The translations under genes and the position numbers were made by a program. Below the pieces are notes generated by a model. The model was given only the letters and a program-made list of their open reading frames with translations, did no database searches and was not told where the DNA came from. From Phytophthora quininea (lineage: Eukaryota; Oomycota; Peronosporomycetes; Peronosporales; Peronosporaceae), in contig JAAVTG010000114.1 in NCBI GenBank assembly GCA_011947345.1, positions 81,150 to 145,149 on the forward strand: 64,000 nt of DNA, given 5' to 3'. Positions 9,348 through 20,196 of this stretch are shown piece after piece. Positions within the stretch are counted from its first letter, which is position 1; each line of letters opens with the position of its first letter.

Positions 9348-10511
9348 TCAGACGCTCTTCTCGATGAAGAGCATACCACAGAGAAACCCACACGAAGACA
9401 CCCCAGCGACCAGCTCTGTTACTGCCTCCTCCTGCCACAAGTTTGTTCGCGGGGAAGACTCCGGCTCATCGTCCACTTCGTAGCGAATCCTCGCTACTCT
9501 CGGAAAAGCGTCCACCATGGCCTGCTTAATCTTCAGAAAGTGCTGACACTGCTTGCGAATGTCGGACGTCAAGGCGTACACGAGCTGCGAGGCGTCTCGA
9601 TAGCCGAGCGTGTTAATCTTGAGGTGGTCCAGCGTCGTCCAGTACGAGCAGATATGGCGGATGATGATGTCGCCATGGCGCCTCGCCACGTTGGACGTGT
9701 AGAAGCCGCTGTACGGGATCATCTCCTCCCGCATCTCGTACGTCCTCCGATCAATCTCCATCTGATGCAGCCCCTCCGCTTTCCAGCCCAGCAGCTTCTT
9801 CTGCACGGCTGCTCTCCAGTCGCTGACCATCTCGCCGACTTTTGCCTGGTACTTCTCCACCTCGTCAGCGTACAACCGACACACGGCACAGCTCACCTTC
9901 CCGGTCTCCTTGTCCACGTGCATGTTCTCCCAGTGCAGCCCGAACAGCGACGTCAGCTTGCCATTCTGAGCTACCAGCGCTTCGCTAATGCGTCGAGCGA
10001 CGTCCTGGTCTGCATCGTCACTCGCTTTCGCTCGAGTATCGGAAGGATGCAGTCGCACGATCACCGGCCGAGCCGTGTAGACGGTAGCCGCATACTTGAA
10101 GGAGATGTAGCTCTGTGGCAGGAGCTTGGTAACCATAAAATCGATGATGGACAGCAGCGGCACGTGCTGCCACTGCGGTGTGTCCCGCACCGTGTCCTTC
10201 CAGTACGTGAGCTCCTTGCCAGCCGCCGCGCGCACATGGCAGTCCTCCCAGACGTCGGCAGGCTCGTCCTCCTCGTCCCAGTCGCCTTCCAGCCGCTCGT
10301 CCGCGCGCCAGGCCGGCGTCAGGTGCCACCAGTCGGCGGCGCATTTCTGGTGGAAGTGCTGGGCGTAGCGGGTCTTCTCCAGCGCCGTGGCCGTCAGCTC
10401 GCGGTCGTGGCGCAGCGCGCGACTGCTGTTGAGCAGGTTGATGGCCTCGCGCAGGTCCAGGAACTCCACCAGCAGCGCCACGGGCAGCCGCAGGAACACG
10501 CAGGAGCTCAT
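9348..10511 (-). CDS. F-box-like protein of unknown function
   Basis: About 387 residues from the ATG at 10511 (MSSCVFLRLPVALLVEFLDLREAI). The first 45 residues fit an F-box-like fold (LRLPVALLVEFLDLREAINLL, then NSSRALRH), the part that binds Skp1 in SCF ubiquitin ligases. The remainder is unrecognised: an acidic WDEEDEPADVWEDC segment, a CAVCRLYADEVEKY stretch, and no WD40, LRR or Kelch repeats. The last residues (VAGVSSCGFLCGMLFIEKSV) look hydrophobic. An F-box role is inferred from the N-terminus only. The gene ends 9348 and lies 80 bp downstream of the ligase gene on the same strand. Confidence 0.65.
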   Translation of the reverse strand: MSSCVFLRLPVALLVEFLDLREAINLLNSSRALRHDRELTATALEKTRYAQHFHQKCAADWWHLTPAWRADERLEGDWDEEDEPADVWEDCHVRAAAGKELTYWKDTVRDTPQWQHVPLLSIIDFMVTKLLPQSYISFKYAATVYTARPVIVRLHPSDTRAKASDDADQDVARRISEALVAQNGKLTSLFGLHWENMHVDKETGKVSCAVCRLYADEVEKYQAKVGEMVSDWRAAVQKKLLGWKAEGLHQMEIDRRTYEMREEMIPYSGFYTSNVARRHGDIIIRHICSYWTTLDHLKINTLGYRDASQLVYALTSDIRKQCQHFLKIKQAMVDAFPRVARIRYEVDDEPESSPRTNLWQEEAVTELVAGVSSCGFLCGMLFIEKSV

Positions 10512-10591
10512 GGCGATGGTCCGACTCGATTGGTGAATAATGGATGGAAAGTTCAGACTCGGCAACACTGCTTGAGCTACTGGTCCCTAGG

Positions 10592-12355
10592 CTATTCCTC
10601 TCGACCGACGGCGTTGGCGTTGACGGGGTCCTTGGCGCAGGTCTTGTCGGCGGCGACGCCCACGAAGATGGGGAACCGAGGGATGCCGTCGTTCGTCAGC
10701 TCCTGGCACTTGTACACGATGATGCTGCCGATGGCCGGGGGTTGTCGCGCTGCTTGTCCGACAGGCCGCTGGCCACTTTGAACATCTTGCCGCTGGCCAT
10801 GCGGCAGCGCAGCGCGCCCACCATGCCTGTGTATTTGCCTTTGCCGTCCTCGTACGCGAGTACCTCCGCCTCGCCGTCGTGGAAACTCTTAATCTTGAGC
10901 AGCGACGACGACCGCCCTTGCGCGTACTTGCTGCCTGGCTGACGAATCATGAGGCCTTCGCCGCCGAGCTTCTCGATCTCGTTGAACACTTTGTCCAAGT
11001 GCTCGAGGGACTTGCACTGGGTGTGCTCCACCCACTCGATGTATTGAGACGAAGCCTTAATCACTACCTCCTGAGCATGCTCCATGCGATCCTCGAACGG
11101 TTTGCCCTTGAGACTCGGAGCGTCAAACACCTTATAGACGATCTTCCCCACTCTTTAGAGCCCTGTGTCTTAGCAATACCCACAGTGAACTGGAACGCAC
11201 CCCGACCGCCGAAGAGCTCTCCATCCAGGTCAACATCGTCAGGGAAGCTGTCGGTGAACCAACTGGGCGCCGGGTACTCGTTCCCCAAGCGCGAGAGGAA
11301 GATCTTTTGGAGGAATCCCAGTAGGCGCGCACGCCGTCCAACTTCTCGCTGATCCACCAGCCCACGGGGTTGTCGCTCTCGCGATCCCATTTCTTCGCCA
11401 ACAGTACTTTTGGCGCCGCGGCCTTCACCACAGTTTTGCTCTTGCCACGAGGCATGGTAGCTGACCCACGAGCACGCGCAGTCTCAAACTCCAGGCCCAG
11501 GAGCTCCTTCAAGTGCTTGCAGGTTCGAACATTCGGCGGGTGGCGCTGGTTCCTCCACGCGGGGCAGCTGCAAGAATATACCTGACCCAACCGCTTGACG
11601 ATGTAGGCCGAACCTGACGACGCGCTCTTGACGTCGTGGAAGATGCCGTCCACCAACAGAAGCTTGGGCTTGATCCCATTGATGGCCCCCGTCTCCTCGT
11701 CGTAGTCGACTTCTCCACCCTCTTCATCTGCTGTGGCTGCATCTGCAACCACCTGCTTCTTGGCTGGCGGGCCGTTTGATTCCGTCTCCTCCTCCTGCTC
11801 CGTCGTCTCCATCTGAGAGATTTTATCCTCCCACTGATGCTCCGTGAACACTGTCACGCCCAACTTCTTGGCCTCCTGGAGCTTCTGGCCTGCCTTCTCT
11901 CCGCACACCAAGAACGTCGTGGCTTTGGTCATCCTCGGTTGCACTCGGAAGCCTTTACTCTCCGCCTCCCGACTCGTCTCTTTCAGGGGTTTGCTCAAAG
12001 TGCCAGTGAAGACCACCGTCCGCACCTGCTCGGCTGCTGCTGGTGTTGCTGCTACCTCTCTCTCCTTACGCTTCTTCTTTGGAGACTGCTCCAGTGTTTC
12101 TTCGTCCTTCTTCTCTTGCTCTGGCGCCTTCTGCTGCATCTCCGATAATGTCCGCCTCCACTCGTCCTCGCTCAGCGTCTGTACACCCAACTTGTGCGCT
12201 TCCTCCGTCTTCTTGGCGCCCACTTTGGCCCCGCACACGAGGAAGTTCGACGTCTTGCTCAGTCGACTCCCCACCTCGAAGCCGTGACGCACCGCCTCTG
12301 CAGCAGCTTCTTTCCGAGGCTGTGACAGCGTCCCTGTGAACACCACGACAGGCAT
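10592..12355 (-). CDS. BRCT-BRCT-SWIM-ATP-dependent DNA ligase (three apparent one-base losses)
   Basis: From the N-terminus: two BRCT repeats (each with VVFTGTLS and FLVCG), separated by a Lys/Glu-rich KKKRKEREV linker that may be a nuclear signal. Next comes a SWIM zinc finger (YSCSCPAWRNQ, then RTCKHL), then an ATP-dependent ligase core. The core has active-site motif I as KLDGVRAYWD (Lys adenylated), motif III as DLDGELFGG, motif IV as GGEGLMIRQP, motif V as LLKIKSF, and a C-terminal OB-like part ending with FPIFVGV. The frame changes three times, each at a homopolymer: 11305-11308 (T run on plus), 11146-11149 (C run) and 10737-10741 (G run). The three one-base losses sum to three and return the frame, so the gene is probably intact. 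Likely role: sealing nicks in DNA repair. The start is the ATG at 12355. Confidence 0.82.
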
Positions 12356-12448
12356 CGCTTTCTCGAACCGCTGAACAGCAAAAGTCAAAGTGATCCACTT
12401 CAACCAATGTCGCTTCAGGTCAAGTATTGAATTAAACAGGTGTGAGTG
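12356..12448. promoter_or_regulatory. Short divergent promoter region between the ligase and GTPase-SH2 genes
   Basis: Only 93 bp separate the start codons of two divergently transcribed genes, so the core promoters must be shared or lie within transcribed sequence. No clear initiator consensus was identified. Confidence 0.4.
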
Positions 12449-14862
12449 ATGGTTACAGCAAATCGATATCCTGCCAGCATGTCAAGCTCGTCGGCCGACG
12501 CTGCGGACGATGGCAGCGCCACGTCCAAGTGGATGAAGATGATCTCGTCCACGTTCCTTGGAGAGGCCACGGGCGCCTCCCTCTTCGCTCGACGCGCGTC
12601 AGGCAGCGCCGCAGCGGCCGGCGGCGTCTCTCCGGCGGCGCTGAGCGATTGGGCCAAGCTCAGGGCCGAGAGCAAACTGGACCCGACGCCGCAGCTCAAG
12701 ATCGCACTTGTGGGCGGCTCCGCCGTGGGTAAGACGAGTATTGTGCGGCGCTGGCTGCAGCGCTCGTACCCGGCCACGTACAGCCCCACGATCGGTGTGG
12801 ACGTGAACTGCCTGGGCTACCGGCACCGCGGCCAGGAGCTGCTGCTGCAGCTGTGGGACATCTCCAGCGCTGAGGCGGACGCCAGCGCTGCATCGCTGCA
12901 CGCTCTGCTGTGCGAGGACCTGGACGGCATCTTCTTCGTGTTCAACGTGCACCGAGTGAGCTCCATCGCAGCCGTCGACAAGTGGCGCCATTGTCTGGCC
13001 AAGTATTTGTCCCCCAAGGAGACGCCGTGCTTCTTGCTGTCACACAAGGCGGACTTGCTACAGAAGAGGGTCATGACTAGCGACGACATTGCAGCCTACG
13101 CCCAGGCGGCCGGGTACAGGGGATGGATGTGGACGGTGGGGAAGCCAAACTTTGGAGAGAACGAAAGGAACCCGGCGGTGAAAGAGGCGCTGGAGCGCAT
13201 GGTAGAATTCATTTGCAAGGACCGGATTGCCACGGAACATACTCGAGTAGCACGTTTGACCAGGCCGTTGGGCATCTTGGAGACGGTTGGGAACCCTGCT
13301 CCGTTGGAGATCATCCAGACGGAAGATGCTTTGCACCATTTCTCGACCTCGTTGCTGCGAATCCCGACGAAAGCCATTACAACACTACCGCGAGATGAAA
13401 ACATGATGCCCATCAACGAAAACTTTAATGCGACTGAAAGCGAGGAGAAACGAGAGGATGCAGCTCATGTCGCTGCAGCTCTGCGTAGCGATAAACGAGC
13501 TGCAAACTATGGCGGCAACTGGATTCTAGGCAATAACAAGGGCGTGTATTTGCGGGCGACAAACAGCAGCCTCCTCGGTAACGACGAGACTGACGATGAC
13601 TCGGAGTCGGTGGAAGAGTTCACGTTTCCATTTTCTAGCTCGCGGCAAATTAACGACGACGATGATGCCGCTGCAACTGCTGAAGCGCGGAGACGCGAAA
13701 AGGAAGAAGAGGATCGTGAACGGCGCAAAGAGGAGGAGAGGGTTGAGCGAGACCGTCGCAACGACAAAGAAGCATGGCATTTCTTTGCTGGCAGTATTAG
13801 TCGTGCTCAGGCGGAAAAACTTCTCGAGTACGTTCCAATCTGCTATGAAGCGAAGGTAAACTGTTCTGACTGTTTTCCTGCGGTGTTGCGTGCAGAAATC
13901 GAGGAGAAGGCACTTTTCTTCTTCGCCGAAAAGATGCGCAGACGCTAATCCTCTCTTATATGGGGCCAGACCACGTGCATCATGTGCTCATTGAGTTTTC
14001 GAACCAAAGGTATCATGTTGGCTCGTCCAAGGTAAGGTCACTCATTTAACAGTTGTCGGTCGGCTGGACTAAAACGCTTGGGTTCTGCTGCACTAGGCAT
14101 CATTATCGACATCTTTTGCTACGCTTTGGAAGTGCCTGAGAAGTGTGCGGCGCTATGCGTACCGCGGGTTGATTTTCAGTCGCAACGTTGACTTTAGTGT
14201 TGTCAACAAGCAAGAGCTGATCGTCGAAGACGAGAGTATAGCTTCTGGCAGTCCAACCGACGCCACGACACCTACCAATGCCCCAACGACACCTGGGAGT
14301 ATCTGGCGAGCACGGACCCGAAGCGGCTCTAGCAGTTCGCTGGGGGATCGTAGCAGCAACAGCAATAGCCGCCATGCATCTCCCACGACAGCAACGCGGA
14401 AGCCCCGTCACTCTCCTGGGCTGCAAGCCAACCAGGAGCAGGTTCAAATTCCGACGCAGACTCGAGTGGACGAGCTGACCACGGAATTCTACGACCACCT
14501 GGCGCAGCGGTTGTCGTATCTGGATCAGCAGCAAAGGCCGAGACGCCCGAAGCGCACGGCAGGATCGGACTGTCCGAGGACATTGCCCCTCTCCTCGAAA
14601 TGGTAAGCTAGCGCTACTTCAGACGAGTCCCACGTAGTGTCTGATCGTTTCGTCATGTAGGTCAACCAGGAGAAGAGCGAACTGCGCCAAGTCCACGACA
14701 ATAACGCCGAGACCCAGTGGCGGCAGCTCGTGAAGAACATGGAGGCCTGGAACCGCATTGTCATGAATTTGGTACGCGTAGACGCCAGTCGCGAAAGAAA
14801 TTCGTCTCACTGACCTGGTCATATTTTCTCTTTGCCAGGAACTCTGCTCGATCGCCCCGTAA
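12449..14862 (+). CDS. Rab-like GTPase fused to an SH2 domain
   Basis: Exons 12449-13827, 13896-14031, 14097-14602, 14661-14771 and 14839-14862, with GT-AG introns. Residues 85-270 form a Ras/Rab-like G domain: P-loop GGSAVGKTS (Lys95), switch I YSPTIGVDV, LQLWDIS in place of DTAG, and SHKADLL in place of NKxD. GTP hydrolysis or base specificity may therefore be altered. An acidic and charged coiled segment (residues 410-440, RRREKEEEDRERR) leads into SH2: WHFFAGSISRAQAEKLL, then across the first intron GEGTFLLRRKDAQTLILSYMG (FLVR arginine Arg470), then HVLIEFSNQRYHVG. A Ser-rich tail and a short helical end (ETQWRQLVKNMEAW) follow. One apparent base is missing near 14535 (A run). SH2 binds phosphotyrosine, so the protein likely couples tyrosine phosphorylation to a small-GTPase switch. 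Confidence 0.82.
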
Positions 14863-15004
14863 AGCTCATCGTATCTGTATCAACACATGAAATAATACTT
14901 GTCTAGCAGAACTTGAGACGAGTTTTAATGACATCGCATGTTGCCTTTTCTGTAGCCATCCTGTCAGTTGGTTCTATTTTCGACCCAAATTGCTCACTTC
15001 AGAA

Positions 15005-16879
15005 ATGACTATGAACCAGACGGAGATGGAGGACGCGCCGCTGCTGGTGGGCGGCGGCTCCCGCTCGCGTCGCCCTCCGTCGTCCCCGCCAACCTCCAGA
15101 GCTTCACCGCAGAGCGACGTGGCCATGGACCTGGAATCAGGCCGCCAGCGCAACTCGTCGAGCGGCCGCAGCCTCCGACCGGAGCCCAAGCAGCAACCAG
15201 CGAGGGCCAAGGCCGACAGCAACGCGTCGTCCGCTAGAAGCCCCAGAGCCGCCGAGAAGATCACGGTAGCCGCAGTGGTGGTGCACCTGCTCAAGGGCAA
15301 CATCGGCCCCGGCGCCATGTCGCTGCCCAACGGCTTCTCCAAGACGGGCGTCTACGCGGGGCCTGTGCTGTTCGTCCTCGTGGCGCTCGTCTCGGTGTAC
15401 AACATGGACCTGCTGCTCAAGTGCAAACACATTGTGAGTCCCAAGGGGCCCATGAGCTTCGGAGACGTCGGGAGGGAAATTCTGGGCCCCAAGGGGAAGC
15501 TGCTCATCGACGTCTTCCTCGTAGGCACGCAGCTGGGCATCTGCTGCGTCTACTTCACCTTCGTGGCCACAAACATCCACGTTGTGCTGCCGCAGAGTCT
15601 GCAGGACGCCATCACTGAGCGGCAGATTATCTTTGCCATCTTCCCGATTCTGCTCATGCTCTCGTGGGTGCGCACGCTGCGGCGTATCACGCCCTTCTCC
15701 GGTCTAGGTGAGTGGCTGTGTCCTTGCTCAAGGTGACGAGAGGAATCTGATGAGAATTTGTGCGCAGCCAACTTCGCAGTGCTTTCGGGCATCGCCATCG
15801 TGTTTTACTACTCGATCAACTACTGGCAACACCCAAGGAAGCCACGAGAGCCGACGATATTTGCTGATTGGAGCCAACTACCTGAGTTCTACGGGACTGC
15901 AGTGTACTCGTTCGAGGGGATTGGATTGGTCCTGCCCATCCAGAACGCCATGGCGCAGCCTGAACGCTTCCCGCGCATTCTGGCCATCTGCATGCTGTCC
16001 ATTCTGGTGCTGTTCCTGTTCATTGGCGAGGTGCCAACGATCGCCTTTGGCAGGATCGACAACGGCAGCATGACGGCTGTGCTTCACGACTACTGTGAAG
16101 GTTGGCTTGTCACGATGGTACGTGCTGCCACCTCATTGTTGTGTGCGATCTCTCTGCTTACTGTTTGGTATTTGTGCGGATAGGCGAACGTAGCGCTCGC
16201 GTTTGCGTGTACACTTTCTTTTCCCATCCAGTTCTACCCAGCGATTGATGTGCTAGAGCGTATGCTACGGCACAAGTCAATGATGCGGCCAACACCGCCA
16301 GCAGAGCCCACACAAGTCGCGTTGGAGGCGCGACGGCGACGAAAAGCTCGAAAGCAGTACCGCACCTTGCATGGACAGGATGGCGCTCTCGAGTACAGTC
16401 ACCGCGACGACCACGACGTCATGCTGTCATCAAGCAGCACCAACAGCCATCCGCCGACGCTGTTTTCGCTCCAGACGGGCATGCGGCACTCGTTCTCGCC
16501 GATTGCCTCTCCTGCGATGGTCGCAGCTGCTGCTTCCGTCTCCACTTCTCGATCTTCTGCGACGTGTTTGGAGCGACTGGTGTGCAATCTGACGCCGTAC
16601 GAATGCAATCGCACGCTGTTCCGATCCATGCTATGCACAAGCCTCATGGTCATCGCCGTCTGCGTCCCCGATGTTGGGCTGCTTATCAGTCTCTTCGGCT
16701 CCGTGGGGTCGAGTATGCTGGCGATCGTGCTGCCACCCATACTGTATCTGGTTGCTGCGGGGCCTACACTTTCGTTGCCATCGCGCGTGCTCCACTGGGG
16801 GATTGCGGTCTTTGGCGTCGTGGGGATGGTTGCCGGCACCATACAGGCCATGCGCCAGGTCATCGACTCCTTCAACTAG
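15005..16879 (+). CDS. Amino acid/auxin permease (AAAP, SLC36-like) transporter
   Basis: Three exons, 15005-15707, 15768-16117 and 16184-16879, joined in frame over GT-AG introns of 60 and 66 nt. After an 85-residue Ser/Arg-rich cytosolic N-terminus comes the family hallmark VHLLKGNIGPGAMSLPNGF (TM1). Further membrane helices follow (GPVLFVLVALVSVYNMDLLL, IFAIFPILLMLSWV, FAVLSGIAIVFYYSINYW and others), about 11 in all. The motif YSFEGIGLVLPIQNAM is typical of the proton-coupled amino-acid transporter branch. A long hydrophilic loop (residues 375-470) interrupts the C-terminal half. Expected role: proton-coupled import or vacuolar/lysosomal export of amino acids. The substrate is not predictable. 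The gene is complete with no frame breaks. Confidence 0.88.
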
Positions 16880-17233
16880 CTTGTACCGACATGATTAACT
16901 ATTACTCGAAGATAATTATTTCCTTTTGTAAGTTCTTGCCAGCTTCGAACACAACGAAAGAGTCAACATGTTCCTACGAACCAGATTAAAGTTCAATGCT
17001 GTGCGTTATCGGTGCAAAGCTTGGGGAAACCCGTAAAGCTGCTTTACCATTTCAACAAAATCGACGGCTTTGTCACTATGAAAACCCAGCCGCATCAAGG
17101 ATCGGTGCAAGGGCGCTTTTAGTTTGCCAGGAAACCAAGAAATTGACCCCAGTTGGTTGCGTGGCATGCCGTAACAAGTCGACCTTACGATTGTCATCAC
17201 GATGCATCCTCCACTGATCACTCCCTCGCCGAC
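16880..17233. other. Intergenic region without recognised gene
   Basis: AT-richer sequence after the transporter stop. Short frames on both strands show no domain or splice support. Confidence 0.4.
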
Positions 17234-17246
17234 CTCACTTTCATTT
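17234..17246 (+). promoter_or_regulatory. Oomycete initiator-like core promoter motif
   Basis: CTCACTTTCATTT resembles the oomycete Inr plus flanking promoter region consensus (CTCATTYYNCAWTTT). It lies 9 bp upstream of an ATG at 17255 that opens a signal-peptide-like frame. Match judged by eye. Confidence 0.4.
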
Positions 17247-17254
17247 CCTCCACC

Positions 17255-17930
17255 ATGGACCCGCGCCGACCAATTCAACTCTTGACCACTCTGCTACTAG
17301 CAATCGGCTCGCCCTCCGCTGCGAATTCTTCGCCTGGTGCCGCCACCTTCGGCGACATCACCTCGGGCAGCAACAAGTGTGTCGTCGGCATCCCCAGCAC
17401 CTTCATCACCTTCGAGTACATGGACTGGGTCTGGGACAAGCGCTTGAGCGAGAGTATGGCCATTCAAGAAGATCGATGTCAACGCTGTGGGCGAAGCCGT
17501 CAGACGCCAAGCTCTTGGACTGGAGCGATGAACGATCTACGCCGATGTCCTCGACGTCGATGGCGTCCCGAAATGCCCCGACGAGTGCCATAAACACAGA
17601 GACCAAGTTGCCGATGCCGACACCAGTTCCTGCAAGGGAAAGCCTTTCGATATGTCCCTGTGGCCGTCGACGAAAGTTGGGAAAACATCGACGGAGCCGG
17701 CGGGGACTGGGGACAGCGTGTAGAGGTCGAAGCCATGCTGGAAGTCATGGATTACGAGCCCCAGACATCTACAAGCCTGATGAGAAACTAGGCGACGATT
17801 TCCCACCGACTGAGCCCGACGGCGACCACTGCGGACGGATGGATGCTCCGTCGTGTGTGCGAGAACATCAAGTCTCGCTACGACTTCTAGACGCATTTGG
17901 TCGTTGGGGCTGTGAGTAAAGAAATAAATG
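17255..17930 (+). pseudogene. Secreted protein gene, frame-broken, family not recognised
   Basis: The frame from the ATG at 17255 gives a signal-peptide-like start (PIQLLTTLLLAIGSPSAA), then KCVVGIPSTFITFEYMDWVWDKR. After about residue 70 plausible coding sequence hops between frames: KKIDVNAVGEAVRRQALG, then YADVLDVDGVPKCPDEC with SSCKGKPFDMSLWP, then EVEAMLEVMDYEP. At least three shifts would be needed, and they are not all at homopolymers. This looks like a true relic or a multi-exon gene I could not splice. Cys spacing suggests an extracellular protein. Confidence 0.45.
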
Positions 17931-18146
17931 TCCTTGGGCGAAAGCAGCTGTACGGATGAAAACTTTTAAGAGTTAGTCGTAGGTAAAGAACGCATGCAGC
18001 CCTACATGAACATCTCTTGTTTATCTTGAAGCGCCTAGTGCTCCGTCGCCAGTCTCGCTGCTATCCGTGAGCTCGTCCCGGCTTGTCTTTTGTCAGTCCT
18101 CCTTCAGCCGCTCGCTTCGGATGTCTGCGCACGCCTGACACTCGTT

Positions 18147-20016
18147 TCACTCGCACTTAATGTTGCGATAGATGCGTTTTGTGAACACGCTGCTGCCCAG
18201 GTATCCGACAGTACCGCACATGATGAAGAACGCGAAGCAGAACAACCCCTACAGGAGAAAAGGTTAGTCACTAGCACAATTCAGCCAGTTGTGGTCACTT
18301 ACATGTAGCCAAAGTAGAAACATGTCTGCAGAAAGCCCGACATGTTGGTCTTGAAGAAATAGAAATAGATGGCGTAGATGAAGACGTAGAGGGCGGTGCT
18401 GCCTGCTGCCGCGAACGATGTCCAATGCCATCGGTAGTTCTCAGCGTTGAGCAGGAAGTACGTGCACACGATAGTCACGCAGAGCGTCACAATCGTCAGG
18501 ATGATGAACACCAGCAGCATGAAGCCGTACACGTAGTAGAACTTGTAGTTCCAGAACGACGCAAAGATGAAGTACATCTCAATGAAGATCGAACCGAACG
18601 GGAGCACACCCGTCAGCGCGATCAGAACCGGTGGACGAAGGTACCAGCGTGCCTCGGGGACTTCACGTGGGAACTTGTTCACTCGGCACGGGAAGCCTGC
18701 CTTTGCGGCCCCGTGGCGACCCAGAATCGTCCCTAGCACAGCCAGCGGACACGACACAAAGAACCAGACCAGCACCACTTGCACAATGGTCACAAAAGGG
18801 ATCGCGTACGTCGTGCCGTAAAGCACAGCCAAAGCGTTGATGAAAAACACCGACACGAACGTCACCGTGGGCAGCAGCGCCGATGATAGACACATCGCTC
18901 GGATCCAGTCTTTGGAAACGCGCGGGTAGAAGAACTGGTGGTAGAAGGCGCCACTCGCGTAGCCATTGGCCAGCGACGAGAACGCGTAGACCGTAAGCCC
19001 CACCGATACGATGCCTCCTGGCTCGACATAGAGTGACGATCCAATGGCAATGAGCATCAGACAAACCGACAACACTAGCAGCTGAGCCCCCGTTCCGATC
19101 AGCGCCGTGAACAGCAGCAGGTAGGGCGGCGCACGAAAGACGTCTCCGTGCAGCAGCTTCCAGCCAGAGTTGGCGTCGTCTTTGAGCAGCGACGACTTGC
19201 CGTCCATCATGAGCTCCTCGGCGTCGTCCTCTGCAAAGCGAGCGTAGTCGTTCTTGAGCGTCCTGAGCAGAATGAGCGCCACGAGTCCGCAGAGGAAGAT
19301 GACCATCATGAACGAGTTGAAGATGGAGAACCAGTGGATCTGGTGCTCGAAGAACTCGTCCTCGAGGTACCTGTCGAAGCGGTCTTCGAACGGGATGGTC
19401 GTCTCGGACCAGACCACCTCGTACGTGAACTCGACCTTCTTGTTGGACGCGATGGACGTCAGCACGTCCGAGTACGTCAAGTTGACGTGGATGATGTGCG
19501 GCCCATTGTACGAGATCGAGTACTTTTTGTGCGTGTACAGCACGCGGGTGCCGACGGGGAACTGCTGCAGGAACGCCACGTCGTCCGTGGGCTTCATGAC
19601 CTTCCCCACCAGCCCCCACACGGGCAGGTCGTCCACGCTCATCTGGTACCAGTAATGCTCGTCCACGGCTGCCCCGAACTGCAGCGCGTCCGAGTCCGTC
19701 AGCGTCTGCGCGCAGAGCCGCGTCTTGGGCGTGTCCACCGCGAACTGTAGCTGCTGGCCAGAGTTGAGCAGCTCGTTTCCTTCCAGGATCTCCCCGATGC
19801 CCAGCGCGTGCGCTTCCGGCTCCTCCGACTCCTGCGCGCGGCAGAAGGGCAGCGTGTTGTATGTATACGTTTCCTGTGGGTTGTTGAAGGGGCCGATCTT
19901 GTTCTCCCAGACCACCACCGACTCCCCACGCGGTACTCGTGGCTCTCCACGTCGGCTGACGCGCCGGGAAGCAGCACCGCCAGCGCAGCGAGCAGCACTG
20001 AGCGCCCCAAGACCAT
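18147..20016 (-). CDS. TM9SF / nonaspanin (EMP70 family) membrane protein
   Basis: The signal peptide VLGRSVLLAALAVLLPGASA starts at the ATG at 20016. A lumenal domain of about 230 residues follows (VWENKIGPFNNPQETYTY, THKKYSISYNGPHIIHVNLTY), then nine membrane helices (FSIFNSFMMVIFLCGLVALI and onward). Family motifs include HGDVFRAP and the PFGSIFIEMYFIFASFW block. The last exon (18248-18147), after a 54-nt intron, encodes LFCFAFFIMCGTVGYLG and a C-terminal KRIYRNIKCE. Two frame problems are seen, each a missing base in a C/G run (19924-19927; the intron acceptor 18246-18249). Nonaspanins sit in endosome/Golgi membranes and help sort membrane proteins. The family assignment is sure. Confidence 0.88.
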
Positions 20017-20196
20017 ATTCCACCTTTCTCCACGCGGCCGAATAATGAACTACGGTTACATCCGGATGGAACATCCAACCATATTGAGTCACGATATCGT
20101 TCTTCCGGATGTATCCGGAAGGTGTCTAGTCACTTCAATTCGACAGTATACCAACTTCAACTCGAACATTGCTCGTTATATTACAGCATCCTACCA

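Noticed and set aside
9210..10781. 523-codon open frame on the plus strand
   Set aside because: It is the antisense shadow of the F-box-like gene (9348-10511), with His/Arg/Val/Gln-rich composition and no domain.
15005..16879. Frame ends at 15736 and 16183 read as truncations
   Set aside because: Both are explained by GT-AG introns that join transporter exons in frame.
18663..20078. 471-codon minus frame rich in Arg and Gly
   Set aside because: Overlaps TM9SF in another frame; the nonaspanin frame has clear homology and this one does not.
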